Below are positions 1 to 13,120 of a stretch of DNA of 64,000 nt, piece by piece. Each line of letters opens with the position of its first letter. Position 1 is the first letter of the stretch. A model generated the notes under the pieces. That model ran no database searches. It saw only the letters and a list, made by a program, of their open reading frames with translations, and was not told the DNA's origin. The translations under genes and the position numbers were made by a program. The stretch comes from Verticillium longisporum (taxonomy: Eukaryota > Ascomycota > Sordariomycetes > Glomerellales > Plectosphaerellaceae), in contig JAETXT010000004.1 in assembly GCA_019188255.1 (NCBI GenBank), positions 3,224,001 to 3,288,000 of the forward strand, written 5' to 3'.

Positions 1-2270
1 CTAATAGGCTATCGAAACTTTTACCTATAACTAAGTATTTAGAGGAGATATAATAGAAATAGCGCTCAAAACCCTAGAATTTAATAGCTATATATATAAG
101 TAGAAGCTATATAGGAGGCTATACTTTAGGATTTTCTAGAAAGTTTAATAGAATCTATACCTAATCGGGTTAATATAGTTTTATTAGCTAATAGGATATA
201 GATAAAGTACTAGGGTAATTAGGAAGGAAGTTATTAAAAAGTAGGCCCTAGTTAATACGGGGCCTATACTTAAAACTTACTATATACTATAGTAAGTATA
301 TACGCGCTAGCACCGATGGACACGGCCGCCTATAATATTAGTCTAGAAAGTACGCGCTATCCAATTCGTTATAGGCCGACGCTCCTTATATAGTCTAGGA
401 AGACGACGATAATCGCCCACTAGCTCCGGTATCTATTATCTTTTATAGCCTATAAGATAACCTTCGTAATTTTTCTCTAGTCTTTATCATTTAAAGCATT
501 ATCGGAGCATCCCGAAAGTCGTCCTCTACTCGACGACTACTCTACCGATAATCCTCTTTATAACGGTCGTCTCTATAAAGTCTCCTAACTAGCCTCCTAA
601 CTAGCTGCCCGATAAGCTCTCCGATAAGCTATCCGATAAGCCTTACGAGACCCCTTCCCTATAGGCCGGATCCCGCTCTATGAGATATCGCCGCTACTAA
701 TAACCTAAAACGCCTATCCCTATATAACTCTACTAGGTAGGCTATATCGGGTATATAATTCTAGATACCTTATAAACGGGCACTATAGCCTCTAGTACTC
801 TACTAATAGTATTACTAAAGGACGTATAAGCGTCCTCGGTTAATTGAGAATTACCCTAGACTATTCGCTTAGATTGTATTAGCTTACTAAGAAGGACGGT
901 AAGATAGATAATTCTAACTTACTATATCTACTACCTTCTAAGAGACTATTAGTATATTCCCTAGCAATAATAGCCTTATTAAGAATAGTAGACTAGCGAA
1001 AGGGATAGACCTCGATATTACTAATCGATAATACTATAAGCTACCGATACTACGGACTACTAATACTACGAGCTAGAATAAAGCTAGATAAGAATATCTA
1101 TATTAAACTATTAACTACTTACTACCTATAACGAAGCCTAGTATAATAGAATAATAACCTACGCTCTCTTCTAAGAGATTATAACCTAGCTTATAGATAT
1201 TTAATGCCCGCTTTATACTATTAGGGTATTAGAATATTAGTCTTAAGCTATTAAGGCCTTTAGTAATAAGCATTAATCTTAGCATCTACGGACTATATAG
1301 GATATATCCGAGCAACTCGTCCTCGCTCTAATGCCTATAAGTACCTTTATTAATCTATTCGATAAAGCTTATACTCTAAGGCGAGTAACTCGGACTCATC
1401 TTCTATTACGTTAGCTTAGGTATACCGTCCAATTCTTAGCTGACCGGGGAAGACTCAGGGGTAGTATATAGATTTAAAATATATTATATATTAGACTTTT
1501 TCTTCCTATTACGAGCGGCTCTCCTAGCAAGTTAGGTCGTTCCCTAGCGCGCTTTCCGCTGCTTTTTTCTTTATATCATCGCCCAGGGCGTTAATATAAG
1601 GATAGCGGGGTCGATAGTAGGCGCATCGGTATATATCGCTAGGACTAAGCCGTATTTACTTATTAGTGCTCTCCTTTATATTGCCGTTTCCTAGCGTAGG
1701 ATAGTTAGACGTAGTATAGGTCGTCTCTAGGACGGAAATATACTTCGTTTACTAGAATAGGAGGTCCTACTTAGAGCGGGATATTTATACTATAACCCGG
1801 CGATAGGTCTCTATCCTATATCTAGTATTAAACTATATATCGCATCTAGCCTTCAAGCTTAATATCGCAGAGCTAATCGTAACTCTCGAATATATAGCCT
1901 AGTACTTAGTAGAGATACTTAAACTCGGGGCAAGTAACTAGTAAAGCATAGTCAGCTTAGAGCTATACTCGTAAAGCGTCTTCTTTAAATAGTTCTCTCG
2001 CTATTATACGTACTAATACCTATAAAGAAGGCATAGTAATTAGACGAAGGGTAGTATAGTAGTATTAGAGCTATAGCTAAAATAGCCCTAATTATAACCT
2101 AATATTAATATTATAGATAACTAATAATAGAGTTAGCCCGGGCCGGGCAAGCATAGTAGGTTAGCAATGCTAGGACCGATATTATATAAATCGGGAGTTA
2201 TAGGCTATATTGTATTATCGGGCGTCCGGGCTATATAAGGACTATAACCCTATGCTATCTCAGTAACGGC
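1..2270. other. RIP-altered degenerate sequence, no resolvable gene
   Basis: CpA and TpG dinucleotides are scarce and TpA is in excess, while CpG is kept and GC content stays moderate, so this is RIP-mutated DNA and not simple AT-rich DNA. Several + strand frames stay open over long stretches if TAG and TAA are read as mutated glutamine or tryptophan codons, for example around 1,260-1,480 and 1,480-2,270. I could not decide between frames or recognise a product. It is probably the upstream part of the remnant that ends near 3,683. Confidence 0.45.
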
Positions 2271-2274
2271 GAGC

Positions 2275-3683
2275 TACGACTACGAACTAGAAGGCTAGCC
2301 TATCGCACTATATAACCTAATCGGCTATATCGTCTATAAATAACGTAGTAGTGCTCGTGACTAGTATATCTAGCTTCTTAGGTAAGGTTATCGTCGAAGA
2401 GCTCTTCTATTAGAAGTAATGCCTTTCCGTCTAGTCTATCATTCCACTTATTAGGCCCAAGGATCGCAAGATAGCCTAGGAGCGATTCGCTAGTACGATT
2501 ACTCCATCGCCCTGCTTTCGCTATCTTTCTAATAGCTAGATAGATAATATTAAGGTTTTAGAGAGCGATCTCTCGATACTATAGTATAGCCTACCGGACG
2601 ACGACTACTAATGCATCGCTGCGACTATTACCTATATTATCTATATTATAGGATATATTAAGTTCGATAACGAGATCTTAGATACTCTTATTTATAATGT
2701 CGATAGCGTCTTATATCTACTCGAGCTAGTATATCGCTACCCTAAGTTATATTAAATCGTCGTTATAAGCATAGTATATATCTCGCTACTTATATCGGCT
2801 CCTATAGTCGTTAAGCTTATACTACTACTATAATTAGCTTAAGCATTATATAGAATACTAAAAGAAGGAAAGCTAGCTAAGGATGAGATACTTCGCTTAA
2901 TTAATTACTTAAACGTATATACTTTATCTAAGTCTCTAGCTAAGTACTTAGTATTCGAATACCGCTAGAGTCTACTAGTAGTTATCGTCCGCCCGAGCAT
3001 TATTAGTACTATATTATAATACCTAGAACCTAGCTAGATTAATAATAAAGTTGCGTTTACGGTATTTATTCTCTATTTCAGGAAGGGGATTCTTAAAGTA
3101 ATCGATAGCGATAGCGATACTAAGCTAGATATTATGCCTATCGATGAAGTCGCACGCTACCTAATTAGAGAGGCATTCTAAGACGGCCCGAGCGACTCGA
3201 CCAGCGAGGCTAATCAGTAGACCGACAAGATAAGCAAGCTAGACTAGCTAGACTAGTCGAATTGCCCACCTCTAAAAGTCCACAGCCAAGCTCGCATTAC
3301 CTTCTCGACCGCGATAGTACGCTACTCGCTTAGCATCAACGAGATATATCTAGTATTGCAGTGGTTCTTCTCCAGTAAGTATCCTACCTAACCCCGCCGC
3401 ATCCGCTTCGTAGGTTACGGTTGCCTTTTTAAAGCGTACGACGTACTCTATTACGGTATCCCGCTAAGTCTTCACTCCGCCATATAGCGCGTGCTCGGAA
3501 GGCCAGACGTTAGCAAGAGAAGCGCAAAAGCGTTGCACATCGTTAAGGCTATGAACGCTGCCTTTCGCTACTATACGCGTTAAACGTATAACTTTTAAGC
3601 TAGAGAGCCCAGTACGTATCTGGATCTAGAAAAATATCTAGAGATCGTATATGAGGGGGTTTACGAGCATCTATTATCCTAAG
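2275..3683 (+). pseudogene. RIP-inactivated coding remnant of unknown family
   Basis: One + strand frame runs through this stretch with protein-like composition. It is broken only by TAG and TAA codons and an occasional doubtful codon, as expected when CAG, CAA or TGG codons are hit by C-to-T changes. Readable segments include LAKDEILRLINYLNVYTLSK near 2,870-2,930, FRKGILKVIDSDSDTKLDIM near 3,075-3,135, and SINEIYLVLQWFFSSKYP near 3,332-3,385. The frame ends in EGVYEHLLS followed by TAA at about 3,681. The product would be at least about 465 residues. I recognise no domain. A transposon protein (for example a recombinase of a large mobile element) or a lineage-specific repeated gene family would both fit, because RIP acts on duplicated DNA. 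The frame is seen directly; the identity is unknown. Confidence 0.5.
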
Positions 3684-3705
3684 CAACGACGAATAGTCCT
3701 AAGAT

Positions 3706-3797
3706 AGCGGTAGACAGCGGTGGATAGAGCGCAGAGCAGTAGAGAGCAGGGGACAGTATACTATAATAGAGAGCAGAGTAGATAGCAGCAGATAGAA
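3706..3797 (+). repeat. degenerate purine-rich GAGAGCAG-type tandem repeats
   Basis: Short related units (agcgg, gagagcag, gatagcag) recur in a purine-rich run directly after the end of the coding remnant, at the boundary where RIP-altered DNA gives way to normal composition. No function is apparent. Confidence 0.4.
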
Positions 3798-3869
3798 GTA
3801 CCCGAAACCGGGCCTAATATATACTGCTACTAAGTCTATAGTTGAGAGTCCAGTACTACTACTGCTGAA

Positions 3870-4580
3870 CATTCTTTCCCTTGGCTTCAGGGCCTTGCCG
3901 CGCTAGTAAACAGGAATGGCTAGCTCACTATCGCAGGCAACGTCGCAAACTTAGTTGGATTCCCGATGCTACTAGATGCGGGGTCGTCCATTCATCGTAT
4001 AGAACTAGGGGAAACGGGACAATGACGCGAAACAGGCTTCAAGCGAACCGCATCTCGACATGCTCAGCTCGTTCTCGCGGAGGCTTGACAGCGCTGCGAA
4101 GCATTCATTCCGTGTTCGTGCTTGATCGGGGTAGCGTCAAGAGCTCCTGCCTGCCGATTTGAAGCGCCTCCACCATGCATGACCAGTCACACCCGATCGT
4201 GGATCGCGCAAAGTGATGATCGCCAGTCATCATCGATAACCGAGTATTGCATCAAGGGAACTGACCCAAATGAGGCAAGAGAACGCGAATGCTGTTGGCG
4301 CTACAGTATAGTGTGCCCAAACCAAAACGACGATATTTGGGTCCTGGTCATCCATCCAGTCGAGTACCACCCGCAGAGGGACAACGGCGGCCTGTCCCTC
4401 AGTGGAGCTGTCCGTCTGCTGTGGCTGCCGCCTGGCACCACGGGGCAGGACAGAGCCACGGCCGCGAGCGATCTTTCGTAGGGCAGCAAGGGCCGACCAG
4501 TTCTGCTCGACGGTCCATCAAAGAGCATAGAGAAGGCGATCATGCAGGACAGGACTATACGGCAAGTAGGGGATATCATG
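3870..4580. other. normal-composition DNA without a supported gene
   Basis: CpA and TpG are frequent again. The short open frames here overlap on both strands and none resembles a protein family with confidence. On the - strand this stretch lies immediately downstream of the broken MFS transporter and may contain its decayed C-terminal half. I could not align any transmembrane segment of the family to it. Confidence 0.4.
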
Positions 4581-5618
4581 TTACACACCCCAAGACCATG
4601 CGATCAGAAGCGAGGTCAGCGAAACAGTAAAGAGGAGGGCGCCGAGCAAGTCTAGGTGTAACAATGTCAGCCTGGCGTGTTGCCATGCCGCCACATCACG
4701 CAAGGTCGCCACTAGCGAGACAATCGGCAACAGAACGATCACCACCAGGCAGAGGGGAAGGTTGATCCAGGAAATCCAGCGCCAGTCCGATGTCTGCGCT
4801 ATAGTGCCCCCGATGATAGGCCCGGCCGCCGTCCATACAGCCCACTGCAGCGCAATGGCACCGAACCACCGTAGTCGCTCACGCTTCGTGAAGAGCTCGG
4901 TCACGATCAGCGCAATAAGCCCGCCCGCGCCAACGCCCTGGATGCACCGTGCAGTCATCATTAACGCGAAATTCCGTACCATCAGCGCCAAGGCACTGCC
5001 GAATGTAAAGAGAGCAAGAGCGAGTAAGAAGGTAGTGGTAGCGAGAGAAAGGCCTCGCTGCGTAGACCAGAGGGGCTGGACTACGGCAGCCGCCACAAGG
5101 AACGACGTCGCGGTCCAGAAAGCGTCGACAGACGAGCCTCCCAGCTCTTCCGAGATAGACTACGTTCCCCGTCAGCATTATGCCGTAGACACTTCGGATA
5201 GCGTAACGAGCAATTTAGGAGGACTCGCAGGCAGAGCCACGGCCAGCATGGAAGCATCGAGGGCACAGGCCAGGTTGGCCAGACAGATGGGCAGCACTTG
5301 AAGAACACGGCGGCCTGGCGGCCACCGCCTCGTGCTGCGCAGTTGCTGAGGTGGGGTTCTTGGTAGCTTCTTTCCTCGGCTTAACGACAGAAGCCTGACT
5401 GGACCTTCTCGTACCGGCTAATTGATCGAGAACTTGACCCTCGCCGGATGCTTTGGCGGAATGGGAGGAGGCGTAGGCGTAGCGACACGGCTAGATGTAG
5501 CTGTAAGGGTAGGTGTTGGCGTGTCGAGGCTACGGGGACTGCTTGGAGGGGTGCTAAGAGATCAACCGGCTCGTCTGGCTCTTGACGTAGGCGTTACAAA
5601 GTGCTCGACAAATCCCAT
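4581..5618 (-). pseudogene. broken DHA2-family MFS drug/H+ antiporter
   Basis: The - strand encodes the N-terminal half of a 14-helix major facilitator transporter. Helix 1 carries LDASMLAVALP at about 5,231-5,265. A 69-nt intron (5,160-5,228) follows, with a GCGAGT donor, a GCTGAC branch point and a TAG acceptor. Joining across it gives ALP-SISEELGGSSVDAFW, the family pattern. Further on are ARCIQGVGAGGLIALI and the antiporter motif GPIIGGTIAQTSDWRW. The loop after PLW, where the GRK-type motif A should be, is shortened. The frame stops at TAA 4,581-4,583 after IAWSWGV, so about half the usual 550-600 residues is missing. Upstream, a Thr/Pro-rich tail (VATPTPPPIPPKHP) reads from an ATG at 5,618 but contains a TGA and a TAG. 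Call: decayed efflux pump. The family assignment is firm; activity is very unlikely. Confidence 0.8.
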
Positions 5619-5781
5619 GGTGATGCAGACCATTTGCAAGAAAGGACCTACCTTGAGTCGACCGCCGCTACGGGGGTTTTAAGGCTCAGTCACACCAATT
5701 ACACAGTCCTATTTTCCCGGTCATGACTTTATATGCCGTCGTGAGAGTCAAGATGGGAGGGGGGTGTGCCACATACCTGGG

Positions 5782-5993
5782 TGTCAAAGGAGTCTCACGA
5801 CGAGTAAAGGTAGTAACTCTGGATTTCTCAGGGTCTCTGGATAGGTGGAATGACAGGCTCCTTTCTCTCACGTGTGGCCCATTTGGTTTTCTCATTATTA
5901 GTTCATCGCTGCGCTCGGTCCCATCCTATGGTCTTCTACGATCAACTAGCAGGCGATCCCTTGTCATCCCTGTGGAACCCATAGCTCCTGATA
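5782..5993. repeat. LTR-like sequence that escaped RIP, related to the Gypsy LTRs downstream
   Basis: Starting at TGTCAAAGGAGTC, this stretch aligns by eye with the two LTRs at 6,228 and 13,121: shared ACGAGTAAAGG, GGTCTCT, GGTGGAAT/GATGGAAT, CTCGGTCC and AGGCGATCCC blocks in the same order. Unlike them it still has many CA and TG dinucleotides and keeps the canonical TG start. It is probably a solo LTR or a related, diverged terminal repeat. I could not find a clear target-site duplication. Confidence 0.55.
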
Positions 5994-6227
5994 GTCTGGA
6001 ATTGTTCGTGGTGACAACCCAGACTGCTGTTGAATGCGACCATGTCTCGAGAAAACAGTCTCGGTATTAGGGATTCCTGCACTATAAAGCGTAGCAGAAG
6101 TTGGTTTAGTCTGGATACGTCTAATAATACTTTTAAATAGGCTTTACTAATTACGTAAATCCTTATCTATAGCTTTTACTACGCCTAAGAGCTCTAAATT
6201 ATAGGTTCAGTGCTATAATATATATAT

Positions 6228-6446
6228 ATTAATATTAAGGAGTCTTATATAACGAGTAAAGGGATTAATTATTAGTCTCTTAGGGGTCTCTAGGAAGATG
6301 GAATAATCGATGCCCTTCTCTAAATCTTAGTCTATTAACCTTTCTTATAACTATTCCCTTACTATACTCGGTCCTCTCTTCTTAATTCCTACGATTAAAT
6401 AATAGGCGATCCCCTATCGGTCTTATACTTCCTTTAGGTCTTAATA
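6228..6446 (-). repeat. left LTR (3' LTR) of Gypsy element
   Basis: About 219 bp nearly identical to 13,121-13,339 (shared AAGGAGTCTTATAT, GGGATTAATTATTA, GGTCTCTAGGAAGAT, TACGATTAAATAATAGGCGAT). Just inside it, the coding (-) strand is purine-rich (AAAGAGAGAGATAGGG), as expected for a polypurine tract next to a 3' LTR. This supports the - orientation. Confidence 0.8.
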
Positions 6447-9400
6447 TAATGCCCTATCTCTCTCTTTACTTTATCCTAAAGTATAATATAATATTTAGAT
6501 TAAAGGTCCTTATTAAGTTCTAGTAATTCTCTCTTAAGCTATTTAGTATTATCTAGTTTAATAATATCTATATATTCTAGGTTTCTATTTAATTCTTAAA
6601 TATCTATTTTAATAAATACCTCTTATTAATTAATTAGGGTTTCTAAGTTAATTCTTTATTATTTAATAGCTATAGTTTAATACTTCTATATATCTTTCTT
6701 CTTATTTTAATTCTATTTTTTATTCTTCTATTATTCTTATTTAATAATTTAATAATTCTTTTTTATATTTAATTAATAAATAATAATTTATTAATATAGT
6801 TTTATTATTCTAATATTCTTCTATTCTCCTTTTATATTTTAATTCTATTTAATTATTTTTATATTATTCTATTCTTAAATAGTAATTTAATAAGCTTCTT
6901 CTATAATTAATTAATAATTATTTACCTTTTAATATAGATTTATTAATCTATTATTCTTTATTCTTTCCTTTTTTATTATTTAAATTTAATAAATAATTAT
7001 TATTCTAGAATAACCTATTATAGGTTTCTAGTATATTTATAGGAGGATTTTCTAATTATTATTTCTATTTTTTCTTCTTCTTTAATAATAATAACGATAA
7101 TAATAATATTCCTCCCTTCTTTAATATTATTTTTATATCTTTTATAATAATCCTTTAATAATTAGCTATTATATAATTACTAATTAAATATAGTTTTTAG
7201 ATTAATTCTAGTTTTCTAATTCTTTAATAAGAATAATTTATAAATCCGCTAATATCTATCTATTAATTACCTATTAATTAAAAATAGTAATATTATTATT
7301 TAAATAATTTCCTATTTATAAATTACTTTTAACGTTTCCTTTATAGTTTAATAGCTAATTAGCTATAGAGTAATAGCTCCTCTTCCTCCTAATCCTCGCT
7401 AAGAGCCTAGATAGATATACTTAGCTAGAGACCTATTATATCTTTATTATTATAATTATATATATAAATAATTTAATCCCGCTATAAATAAAGAATATTT
7501 TTATTATAAGGAGGACGTTAGTAAATTAGCTACTATTTAATAGTTAATTATTAGCTAATCGTTTATATAGCTAGTTCCGCTAAATGCTCCTATTATAGAG
7601 TAGCCTAAGGAGGTAAGCTATACTTTACTATAAGTTACCCCCCTTTTATTCCCCTATTATCTAATAGCTAATCCCCTATAAGTACTTATTAAATATTAAG
7701 CTATTATATATACCCTTAAATTAGCTATTAAAGCTATAGCTAAGAATAGCTATATTAATATCTTTAAAATAAATAATATCTATTTACTAGATACCTATTA
7801 TTTAAGTATTAATAGATTTCTTTTAATTAATTTCGATATAGCTAAGACTATTAGCTAGAAGGCCTTCTAAAAAGGCAAAAACGATAAAGCGCTAAGCGCT
7901 AAGAAGTATATTACTATTAATTAATAGGAGGCTATTAAGTATTTTACTTATTACCTCGCTACTATTAATCGTCTCGCCTAGGCTACTAAGCGCTCTACTA
8001 CTATTACTAAAGTCTCCGTTACTATTCTATAGTAGATTATTAATTCTCTTATTAAGCTAATTATTATCTAGTCTAAGATCTAGGAGAATTATACTTTAAT
8101 TGTAAATTATTTATTAATTATTTATTATTTATTTATTAATAATCTATTAGAATTATAATATTCTTATTAACGCTATTAATAATAAAGAGGATAGCGAGAA
8201 CTAAGAAGGTAATAGCGAGGTAATAGCTTAAGAACTATTAATAGTCCGCTAATGCTCCCCTATTATTTAGTTTTTTCTTTTACTTTTTTTTTTATTATTC
8301 TCCTTTAAGAATAGGGCTAGGGGCTAAATTACCCTTTAAATATTAATTAAATTACTATTAATCTACTATTATTCTTCCTTATAATTATTTATATATCTTA
8401 ATAAAGTTATTTATTACGTTTCGCTATAGTTTCTATAAACTCTCGCTTTCTAGGTATCCTTCTTATTTAATAAAGTATTACTAATTACGTAATAGTCCCT
8501 TATAATTAATTATTCTCTTAACTATATATACGTCTTTACTTTCTATAGCTAGTAATACTTTATTAATCTATAGCTAAGGTAGTAATTAGTTTTCTCTACT
8601 TTTCTAATTTTCTAAATACGATATATAGAATATATTATATACTTTATAGCTAAGGGGTAGGTATATCCTATATATTAGACTATAGCTATTTATCCTCTTA
8701 ATAATTCTAAATAGTCCGAGGTATTTATTTAATAGCTTCTTACTAGGTCTTTATTATTTAATCGTTCTCGTAGAGAAGAGAATTAAGTCTCCTATTTTAT
8801 ATTCTTTCTAGATTCTTCCTTAATTATAAAAATAGGCTTAGTATCTACTATTAATTTCTAAGAGTCTACGAATTATCTTTCTCTTAATTATCTATTAGGC
8901 TATTTATAGTTCTATTATCTCTAAGTTCCCTTATTATTATATAGTATAGCCTAGGTCCCTTAATCTAGCTAGGTTATACTCTATTAATGCTTCTATTAGT
9001 AATTATTAGATTATTATATAGAATAATATATTATATACGAATTCCACTATAGGGAGTAGGGAAATCTAGTCTATTTATTTATAATTATAGAATATTTTAA
9101 AATAGTATTCTAGGTTCTAATTCTATTATTCTATTTAGCTATCGGTCTATAAATAGAAGGCTATTAAGAGTCGTCTCCTTATTCCTATTATTTTATATAA
9201 AGTCGTCTAAAATATATTAATAAATAATAACCCTCTATCCGAGATTATACCTTTTAAGAGGCTATATCTCTTAAATATATAGTCCTATAATATAATTACT
9301 AAATTAGCTATTATAAATCTATTATTAATTAATATATATATAATATATTTTATAAAGTAATTTACGATAATTAATATAGTATTTTATTTACTAATTTTAG

Positions 9401-12400
9401 GGAATCTTATAATAAAGTTTATAGATATTTCCTTAAAGGGACTATTAAATAATAATAAGCTCTTTAATTAATTATATAGTTTATAATATTAGGGTTTTAT
9501 TATCTAATATATTAAGTATAAAGGGATATATTCTTTAATATCTTTAATTAAGTTATTCTAGAAATATATATTTTTAAGCTAGGTAATAATCTTCCTAACT
9601 CCTTAATACCCTATTATTAGGCTACTATAGGCTTATTATAGGATTTCGTTTCTAAGGGCTTTATCCTATAGAATAAAGATCTTATTCTTAAAAGTTAATA
9701 GGTTATTTTCTTCTATTTACTAGTCTAATAGCCTTTACTCCTTTTTTATTCTATAGAAGGTATCGTTTCCCTAGGCTTCTAGGATAGCTTCTTTAATAGA
9801 TCTATTATCTAATTACTAGTCTATTATAATAATAGCTCCGACGATATTAAGGAATCGTTTTATCTATAATAATAGGTAATATACCCTCGCTTATTCCTAT
9901 TCTCCTTAACTTAGCTTATAATCGGGCCTCTTAGAGAGGCTATCTGCTAGGTTCCTATTATCTATTTAGTATTTAATAATAAAATCGAACTTTAATAGCG
10001 TTTATAATTATCTTCCTTATTATCTTAAGATCTTTAGCTTTTCTAGGAGGTATTTATAATTAAAATAATCGGCTAGGACCTTAATTATTAATCTATTATA
10101 AATAAAATATTATCTCTATATTTTAAAAGATTCTATAATTACTATTATTTCTATTTCTAGTATATCGTATCGTAGCTCTATACTTTTAAGTTTTTTTAAA
10201 AAGTATATAACTAGTTTCTAATAGCTATTCTCTAATTAAAATAAGATTACTTTAATTATAAAATTTAATATATTAAGCTTAATTCTCGTTTTTAATTTAT
10301 TATTAAAGTATTAGAGGATAGGAGCCCTCGTAAATATAAACTTTAATTTTTAGAAAGCTATTAAATTAATAGTATTTAACTAGAAGTCTATTATTAATTA
10401 TTTAATATTCTTATTAATTAGGGGGGCTACGATTTTTAAGTAATTCTTAATAAAATGTTTATAAAAGCCTATAAATCTAAGGAATCCTTAAAGGTCTTTT
10501 AGGGATTAGGGGGTTAGCTAGTCCTTTATTATTATAATTTATTCTTCTATAATATATATATTTATAAAGGAGATTATAAACCCTAGAAACTTTATTATTA
10601 TTATATTAAAATGATATTTTTCTAGATTTATATAGAGGTTCTATTCTCGAAGTCTTCTAAGTACTATTCTAGTATTCTATTAATATTCTTCTAATATTAT
10701 TAAATATATTAAGATATTATCTATATAAACGATATATATTATATTTATAAAGCTAGCTAGTATTTTATTAATATATATTTAGAAAGTAGCTAGTATACTT
10801 ATAAAGCTAAATAATATAATAAAGTATTTAAAGTAATTATATTTTATTCTAAATACTATTTTCTATTTATCCCCCATTTTAATATATAATTAATAATCAA
10901 TATCTTTTAAATTTAGTTTCGTAAATAACTTAATTATTGTTAATTAATCGAGTAATTTATAGATAAATAAGAGGGTAATATAGTCTTTCTTTATAATCAT
11001 ATTAAGTCCTTTATAATCGATATATATCCTAAGCTTATTACCCTTCTTTAGGATAAATAGTATAAAGGTATTAATAGAGCTAATAGAATATCTAATTTAT
11101 CCCTTTTTTAATAAATCGTTTATATATTCCCTTAATATTTCTAATTCCTTTTCTATTAGAGCGTAAACAAGTCTAAAGAGTAATTTCTTTCTATCTTCGA
11201 GTTCTATTAAATAATCCTATTAATAATACTATAATAGGGTTATTATTTATTTAATATCGAATATATCCCTAAATTTATAATATTCTATTAGGATTATAGT
11301 AGATAGCTCGTTCTCTTATTATACTCCTATAAGGGTATTATAGGGGGAGCCTATATATTCTATAATATAATTAAAGCTATTATTAAGGATTAATAGATTA
11401 TACTTTTAATTTATTTTCTTATTAATATAATTCTAATATCTTATTTCCTAATAAAGTATCTCTAATAGCCCTATAATTAATCGTTTATTAGCTATACTTA
11501 AGCTAGCTAGGGTCTTCCTAAGATAATATTATACTTATTTATAATATTATCTATTATTATATATTCTATTATTATTATATACTTTATCCTAGGGTTATCC
11601 GTTATTTAGCTAGTAATCCTCTTTTCGCTATAAATACTTATCTCCTTATTTCGGAATACCCTATTTAGCTTACCCTACTTTTCCCCTAGCTATTCTCTAG
11701 CTTCCCTTAAGAAGTTACTATTAATAATATTAATATCGGCTCCTTTATTTAATATTACTTCTCCTTTAATTTAATTATTATTAATACGTAATTTAATAAT
11801 TATTTTATATTATTTTAGTCTTAGGAGTAATAGTTCTTCCTATTAAGGGTCTCCTATTATTCTTCCCCTAAATAGTTCGTAGTTTATTATTAAATACTAT
11901 TTATATAATTTATATATATAATTTTATTTTCTATAATTTATATATAACGCTTCTAAGTAATTATTAATATAATATTTATATTTATTATAATTATAATATT
12001 TAACGTTATCTAGGGCTTTAGGCCTTCTTCTATCTATTTATTACTATTCTATTATTAGCTTATAAAGTATAATAGATTAATTTAATTAGCTATTTAGTTT
12101 TTAATTATCTCTTCCTTATAGTTATTCGTTAGCTATTCTTCTATAGATCTTATTTTAAGTCTATTATAGATTATCTTAGCTTCTCTCTTTATTATCTTAG
12201 TATTACTTTAGGCTTCTCTTAGTCTATAATAAGGTCTCTACCCTCTTAGCTATTCTATTTAGCTCTATTCTTATATAGGGAATTCCCTAAACTATAATCT
12301 ATTATATAAGATCTAGGTTAAGTTTCGTAAATAAAAGCATTATTCTATAGATCTATACTAAGGGTTTAAGTAGCTCTACTTCTAGGCTATTATAGGTATT

Positions 12401-13120
12401 TATAAAGTCTTAGTATTTCTAATTAAGGACTTAAAACTATTAATCCTATTTATATAATTTAATAATTATTTAGAATATTTAAGTATTATTATCGTCTATA
12501 TCGCCCTTTAGCTAAGCCCTTATTACTCTCTAAATAACTTCGTAGATAGATTTATATTCTATTTATATATATAATATCTATCTCTACTATAAAGTATTAA
12601 TAAAGTAATTATTTATATATACGATTTTATCGATATCTCTATAGAAACTCTTTTTATTAAGCTATAATTATATATTAAGGCTAAATAAGAAAGTATTAAG
12701 TTATAATTAGGACGTCCCTTTATATTAAATAATTAGTAATTATATCTTCGTAAAGGGCGTACTTTATAGTTCTTCGTAGAATATTACCCTAAGTATTAGT
12801 ATTAGTCTACTAATTACTCCTAATAGTAAGCTTATTAGGTCTCCCCTTTAGAGTATAATTAGTTCTTTATATTTCCTTTTCCTTATAAGTTTACGCTATT
12901 CTTCCTCTAATTATTAATATAATTCCTTATCTATAATTAATAGTAAGTTATTAAGTATATTATTCTTAATATTTTATCCTTATTCTATATTGGGCTTTAA
13001 TTATATTAGTTCTTTAGTATTCTCTATCTACTATCTTATAATAGCTTATCTTCTAGTACTCTATATATTTCTAGTTAATATATTATCCTAATAGTTATTA
13101 CTCTCTAGGGGTAGATCGAT

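Noticed and set aside
1..3690. Starship-type tyrosine recombinase (DUF3435) as identity of the mutated gene
   Set aside because: Considered because of the large, RIP-prone, non-LTR context, but I could not find the catalytic R...H-x-x-R...Y pattern or other known blocks in the readable frame.
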